Part shown: piece by piece, positions 63,039-64,000 of the stretch
Layout: the number at the start of each line of letters is the position of its first letter
Position numbering within the stretch: the first letter of the stretch is position 1
From: Prescottella subtropica
GTDB taxonomy: Bacteria > Actinomycetota > Actinomycetes > Mycobacteriales > Mycobacteriaceae
NCBI RefSeq assembly: GCF_005434945.1
Contig: NZ_SKCH01000007.1
Coordinates: 1-64,000 of the forward strand
DNA length: 64,000 bases
Direction: 5' to 3'
Notes under the pieces: generated by a model
The model's database searches: none
What the model was told of the DNA's origin: nothing
The model's input: the letters and a program-made list of their open reading frames with translations, nothing else
Position numbers and translations under genes: made by a program

Positions 63039-64000
63039 TCTTGCCCATCGTGCTGCGCCCCAACGACTCCCGGAACTCCACGGTCCGCGGCACCTTGTAT
63101 CCGGCCAGCACGGTGCGGCAGTGCGCGATCAGCTCACCGGCGTCGGGGAGGGCCCCGGGATCGGCGGGCACGACGAGCGCGTGCACCGACTCGCCCATGT
63201 CGGTGTCCGGCACCCCGATCACCGCGACGTCCACGACGTGCGGGTGCGCGGCGAGGACGTGTTCGATCTCGGCGGGATAGATGTTGACGCCGCCCGAGAT
63301 GATCAGGTCGGTCTCCCGGTCGGTGATGAACACGAACCCGTCGTCGTCGACGTAGCCGACGTCGCCGAGCGTGAACAGGCCCGGCCGGATCAACGCGTCC
63401 GACGTCTTCTGCGCCGCACCGAGATACGCGACGCAGCGGCCGTCACGCTCCTCGAACGCGAGCCGGCCCTCCGCTCCGGGCGGCAGTTCGGTGCCGGACG
63501 CGTCGACCGCGACCGCCCGCACGTACGGGGGCCGCACCCGGCCCACACTGCCCGGACGGTCCAGCCATTCCGCGCTGGTGATGCCGCACAGCGGACCGGA
63601 TTCGCTGCCGCCGTACGAGTCGTACAGGATCGGACCGAACCAGTCGATCATCGCCCGCTTCACGTCCGGCGGGCAGGCGGCGCCGGTGTGCGTCACCCAC
63701 TCGAGCGAGCCGACGTCGTAGCGGGAGCGGGCGGCCTCCGGCAGGGCCAGCAGCCGGCGGAAATGCGTCGGCACCATCAGGGTCGTGGAGATGCGGTGCC
63801 GCTCGATCGTCGCCAGGACGGTCTCGGCGTCGAACTTCTCGAGGACGGTGACGGGCCGCCCGCACGCGATCAGCCGCACCCCCGCGAGCGGGCCGGTGTG
63901 GTGCAGCGGGCCCACCACCAGATGCCCGCCACCGTGGGCCAGGGGCAACTCCTGCATCGAGCGCACGTACTGCTCGACGCTCGTCCCCGGCACGGGGCTG
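62914..64000 (-). CDS. AMP-dependent acyl-CoA synthetase (FadD-like), 5' part outside the window, 3' end altered
   Basis: More than 360 C-terminal residues are visible. Adenylation motifs are STTLMVPTHFRRL, YDSYGGSESGPLCGI, LFTLGDVGYVDDDGFVFITD and LIISGGVNIYPAEIEHVLA; the catalytic Lys is expected in RSTMGKISKRLLRGPYW. Family members activate fatty or sterol side-chain acids to acyl-CoA. Family proteins usually end a few residues after PYW. Here the frame runs on for about 29 unrelated residues into the radical-SAM remnant, showing that the original stop was lost at a deletion near 63000-63010. Activity is probably retained since the catalytic Lys is upstream. Confidence 0.82.
   Translation of the reverse strand, partial: SPVPGTSVEQYVRSMQELPLAHGGGHLVVGPLHHTGPLAGVRLIACGRPVTVLEKFDAETVLATIERHRISTTLMVPTHFRRLLALPEAARSRYDVGSLEWVTHTGAACPPDVKRAMIDWFGPILYDSYGGSESGPLCGITSAEWLDRPGSVGRVRPPYVRAVAVDASGTELPPGAEGRLAFEERDGRCVAYLGAAQKTSDALIRPGLFTLGDVGYVDDDGFVFITDRETDLIISGGVNIYPAEIEHVLAAHPHVVDVAVIGVPDTDMGESVHALVVPADPGALPDAGELIAHCRTVLAGYKVPRTVEFRESLGRSTMGKISKRLLRGPYWETPRSRPGPSRPPAGAAADPAAAVRFSSGS

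Noticed and set aside
1-64000. CRISPR arrays, prophage, toxin-antitoxin or restriction systems
   Set aside because: No regularly spaced repeats and no recognisable integrase, capsid, nuclease or toxin-antitoxin pair were seen; the region is mostly conserved core genes.

Overview
The window is high-GC actinobacterial chromosome from a mycolic-acid-containing member of the Mycobacteriales, most likely Rhodococcus/Prescottella. Evidence for this is a secreted mycolyltransferase, the phosphatidylinositol-mannoside (PIM) operon, the arabinofuranosyltransferase AftC, a WS/DGAT acyltransferase, a KstD-like flavoprotein, the coproporphyrin-type haem genes hemE-hemY-hemQ, and many GTG starts with GTGA/ATGA overlaps. 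From memory, gene order follows two blocks of the Mycobacterium tuberculosis map (Rv2669-Rv2681 and Rv2578c-Rv2614c), interrupted by lineage-specific genes. No database search was possible.

Layout. 1-900: the end of an IS256-type element, a small coiled-coil ORF and a decayed siderophore-binding lipoprotein gene. 1.0-11.1 kb: lipid metabolism, with a secreted LIP-family protein that lacks its nucleophile Ser, a 30-codon ORF, fadA-fadB, an RNase D-like exonuclease, an alpha/beta hydrolase, and a WS/DGAT gene divergent from a LipC-type esterase across a perfect KstR-type palindrome. 11.1-23.0 kb: DUF3000, hemE-hemY-hemQ plus a BisC/TorA-like molybdoenzyme, then the minus-strand run ribD-like / TAP-like hydrolase / aftC / msrB, zapE, and an MFS-GNAT pair. 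24.2-26.7 kb: a GH1 glucosidase and six tRNA genes (Gly, Cys, Val, Gly, Val on the minus strand; Val on the plus strand). 26.9-33.3 kb: thrS, HIT phosphorylase, pgsA, patA, pimA and a LemA-like/NUDIX gene, mostly start/stop-overlapped. 33.5-42.4 kb: pdxS, tesB, pdxT, mycolyltransferase, yebC, a kstD-like gene, ruvCAB. 42.5-54.4 kb: yajC, secD, secF, a solute-binding lipoprotein, apt, relA, two tandem cyclophilins, an MBL hydrolase, hisS. 54.4-64 kb: a membrane protein, a LAL-type LuxR regulator, a GT87 glycosyltransferase, a DHA2 exporter with its TetR regulator and twin operators, an M23 peptidase, RidA, and a deletion scar joining a radical-SAM remnant to the 3' end of an acyl-CoA synthetase gene that runs off the window.

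Together the genes build and remodel the envelope (PIM synthesis, arabinogalactan branching, mycolate transfer, Sec export, peptidoglycan hydrolysis), handle lipid and sterol carbon (FadA/B, WS/DGAT, esterases, thioesterase, KstD-like), make haem and PLP, and provide tRNA charging, stringent response and recombination. Most of this is conserved core. The items most worth a second look are the KstR box, a short repeat (CTGAAGGGACCC family) present in inverted and direct arrangements, three coding remnants or scars, two alpha/beta hydrolases without a nucleophile Ser, the twin 16-bp operators 22 bp apart, and the 30-aa ORF. I saw no CRISPR array, prophage, obvious defence system or replication origin.
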